Origin: Gambelia wislizenii
Taxonomy: Eukaryota > Chordata > Lepidosauria > Squamata > Crotaphytidae
DNA length: 64,000 bases
NCBI GenBank assembly: GCA_030847615.1
Contig: JAUMIR010000001.1
Location: 89,515,501 to 89,579,500, forward strand
Direction of reading: 5' to 3'
Part shown: positions 62,531-64,000 of the stretch, one piece after another
Numbering within the stretch: position 1 is the first letter of the stretch
How the letters are laid out: each line of letters opens with the position of its first letter
Position numbers and translations under genes: made by a program
The notes under the pieces: generated by a model
Database searches by the model: none
What the model was told of the DNA's origin: nothing
What the model saw: the letters and a program-made list of their open reading frames with translations, nothing else

Positions 62531-64000
62531 AATAGATAAAAAAGTGACTTACTTTTTCCAAGTTAAATGCCTGGACATCTGCATGCTTTTCTTGAACAGT
62601 TGCTTTTTCCTATATACATTTATTTTAAAAACACAAAGAATATTTTGTTAACAGAGTGTACATAATAACACCAGTCATGTGCATCTAAAGTTATGGATTA
62701 ACTTTTTTTTTTAAAAAAATAGGATTTTGAGAAGAAAATGATTATAAAAGCTCTTTGTAAGACCAAAACTACTGTACAGTATTTTTAAACAAATATATAA
62801 GGCTATAACCACGTATCTAATTTCCTAGTAGCAAAATCCATTGAGTTCAAAGAGGCTTACATTTGAGTAGACACACAGAGAATTGCCCATTCAAGTGGAA
62901 GTGAGGAATCTAGAACTTTTGCTCACTGAATGTACTGACTAAAGCACAGAAGGTAATTAGCACTTAGGACATGCTTAACTGGAAAATGGAAAATCAATTT
63001 CCCACAATACCAAAAATTTCCCCAATTTAGTCTGAGCCAATTTTGAACAAATTTTCTTTGTGAGCTCTCAAGCCCCTTTACCTGTAACAACTTGTTGCTA
63101 CTGTGCTTGCAGTAAAATAAGGGAGATCTCCGTGGGCATGTTGGCTGGAGTCATGGTTCAACAAAGTAACTTTTTCATGCTTTGCCCAAGGGCACAATAT
63201 TTGGCTCACAGACAGAACCCAAAACGTGTTCTGTGTATTTTATTATTAAACATGCAAGACTTCACAATGCCTACACTGGCACACATGACAAAGAAAAACA
63301 AAAAGGCAATGAACATAGCAATTGTCACAATCAGTGAGGCAGCTGTTTTCCAGCAGGATTTCAAATGTTATTCTAGTCTAATTCTATTCTACCTCATATG
63401 ATGTTACTTGTAGCATTCATATAATATGAATCAGTATTGCCAGAGCTTAATGCTATTGTCTATTAGAACTTGACTACACCACAGGCTATTGATAAAAAAC
63501 TCAGGCAATTATATTCCTTTGACTCCCTCTTGTTTCTTGAACAATACTAATATTTGGCAACCCAACAGCAGTCATGACATGATGCTGAATCTCATCTTTA
63601 AGCCAACTTGGAGCCAGTTTTCTAACAGGCGAGCCCCATCTTGTAAGGTGCTGAGGGCAATAAGCCCAATGGGGTCCAAGCACAGATTAGAAAAGTTACT
63701 TGTCTACATTATAAATCACAGAACCCTGCAGATGGCATGGCCACTGGTCATGCTGGCAGAAGATTCTGGGAGTTGTAGTCCAAAAAGATGACTTTTCCAA
63801 GCTTCAGTCCCAAGTCTGAAATGACTATGGCTTCTATACCAGCAGTCCAGTGGGAACAAACTGTCTAACACAAACATTCCTAACAATGGCTTAAACTTAG
63901 CATCAAACCACAGAAGCCCAAAGAGCTTGTACAATTACTCATTTGAGAATGCAGCACAAGGAATTAAAGCTGCCTTGGGTCTAATACTGGGAGAAAGCAA
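62529..64000. other. Region to window end, nothing recognised
   Basis: AT-rich, probably further C1orf131 intron. No exon, named repeat or RNA gene was recognised; the open frames are short and unsupported. Confidence 0.5.

Larger units (their letters stand above)
53584..64000 (-). other. C1orf131: C1orf131 (FSAF1) gene, 3' part (four terminal coding exons)
   Basis: Four minus-strand exons with consistent borders and phases spell the conserved C-terminal half of C1orf131, a small lysine-rich nucleolar protein (DUF4602 family) that is part of the 40S-subunit (SSU) processome in human. In order: [18 protein letters not shown]...[27 protein letters not shown]..., ENKSELLKRRKKKGHEG, KSKKKT...[13 protein letters not shown]...SSKVVK. 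The basic runs fit RNA binding. Upstream exons were not found between 57262 and 64000 and probably lie right of the window. No broken codon was seen. Confidence 0.9.

Noticed and set aside
57262..64000. Further upstream C1orf131 exons
   Set aside because: Looked for the block expected before ARLEVHQFG (acidic, then NLEK-like) on the minus strand; nothing with proper borders was seen.

Overview
This is vertebrate nuclear DNA, most likely from a squamate reptile (lizard-like). The evidence is split host exons with GT/AG borders in a sea of interspersed repeats, and the repeat set itself. It includes CR1 LINEs, an RTE/BovB-like LINE, tRNA-derived Sauria-type SINEs and a 5S-rRNA-derived SINE that carry a BovB-like tail, a young-looking L1 fragment, a Penelope-like element, DIRS-like tyrosine-recombinase remnants and several MITE families. 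There is no sign of bacterial genes, CRISPR arrays or operons.

Two host genes face each other tail to tail. TRIM67 (plus strand) enters from the left. Its last five coding exons lie at 1152-1297, 3982-4120, 7683-7986, 29712-29874 and 31302-31367. They encode the fibronectin-III domain and the whole PRY/SPRY domain and end in a natural stop. C1orf131 (also called FSAF1; minus strand) enters from the right. Its last four coding exons lie at 57166-57261, 55347-55433, 54717-54769 and 53624-53750, and all splice phases agree. Two of these exons are too short or too fragmented to stand out as open frames. The order TRIM67 > < C1orf131 matches the human 1q42 neighbourhood, so the block appears conserved.

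Layout: 1-1151 is TRIM67 intron with a 128-bp tandem duplication. From 1298 to 7682 are short TRIM67 introns with SINE, LINE and MITE pieces. From 7987 to 29711 is one 21.7-kb TRIM67 intron that is mostly repeats (LINE, CR1, DIRS-like, PIF/Harbinger-like and L1 nests). From 29875 to 31301 is the last TRIM67 intron, with a 329-bp near-perfect hairpin close to the final acceptor. From 31368 to 53623 is 22 kb of convergent intergenic DNA with LINE, MITE and Penelope copies. From 53624 to 64000 are C1orf131 exons and introns with CR1, LINE and SINE insertions.

No new multi-gene system was found. The most interesting structures are two 330-bp palindromic elements with TWA-type target sites in TRIM67 introns, a head-to-head Penelope pair split by a MITE, several datable nested insertions, and a LINE family whose 3' tails run into GA microsatellites. 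Repeat family names rest on remembered motifs and tails, not on a database search.
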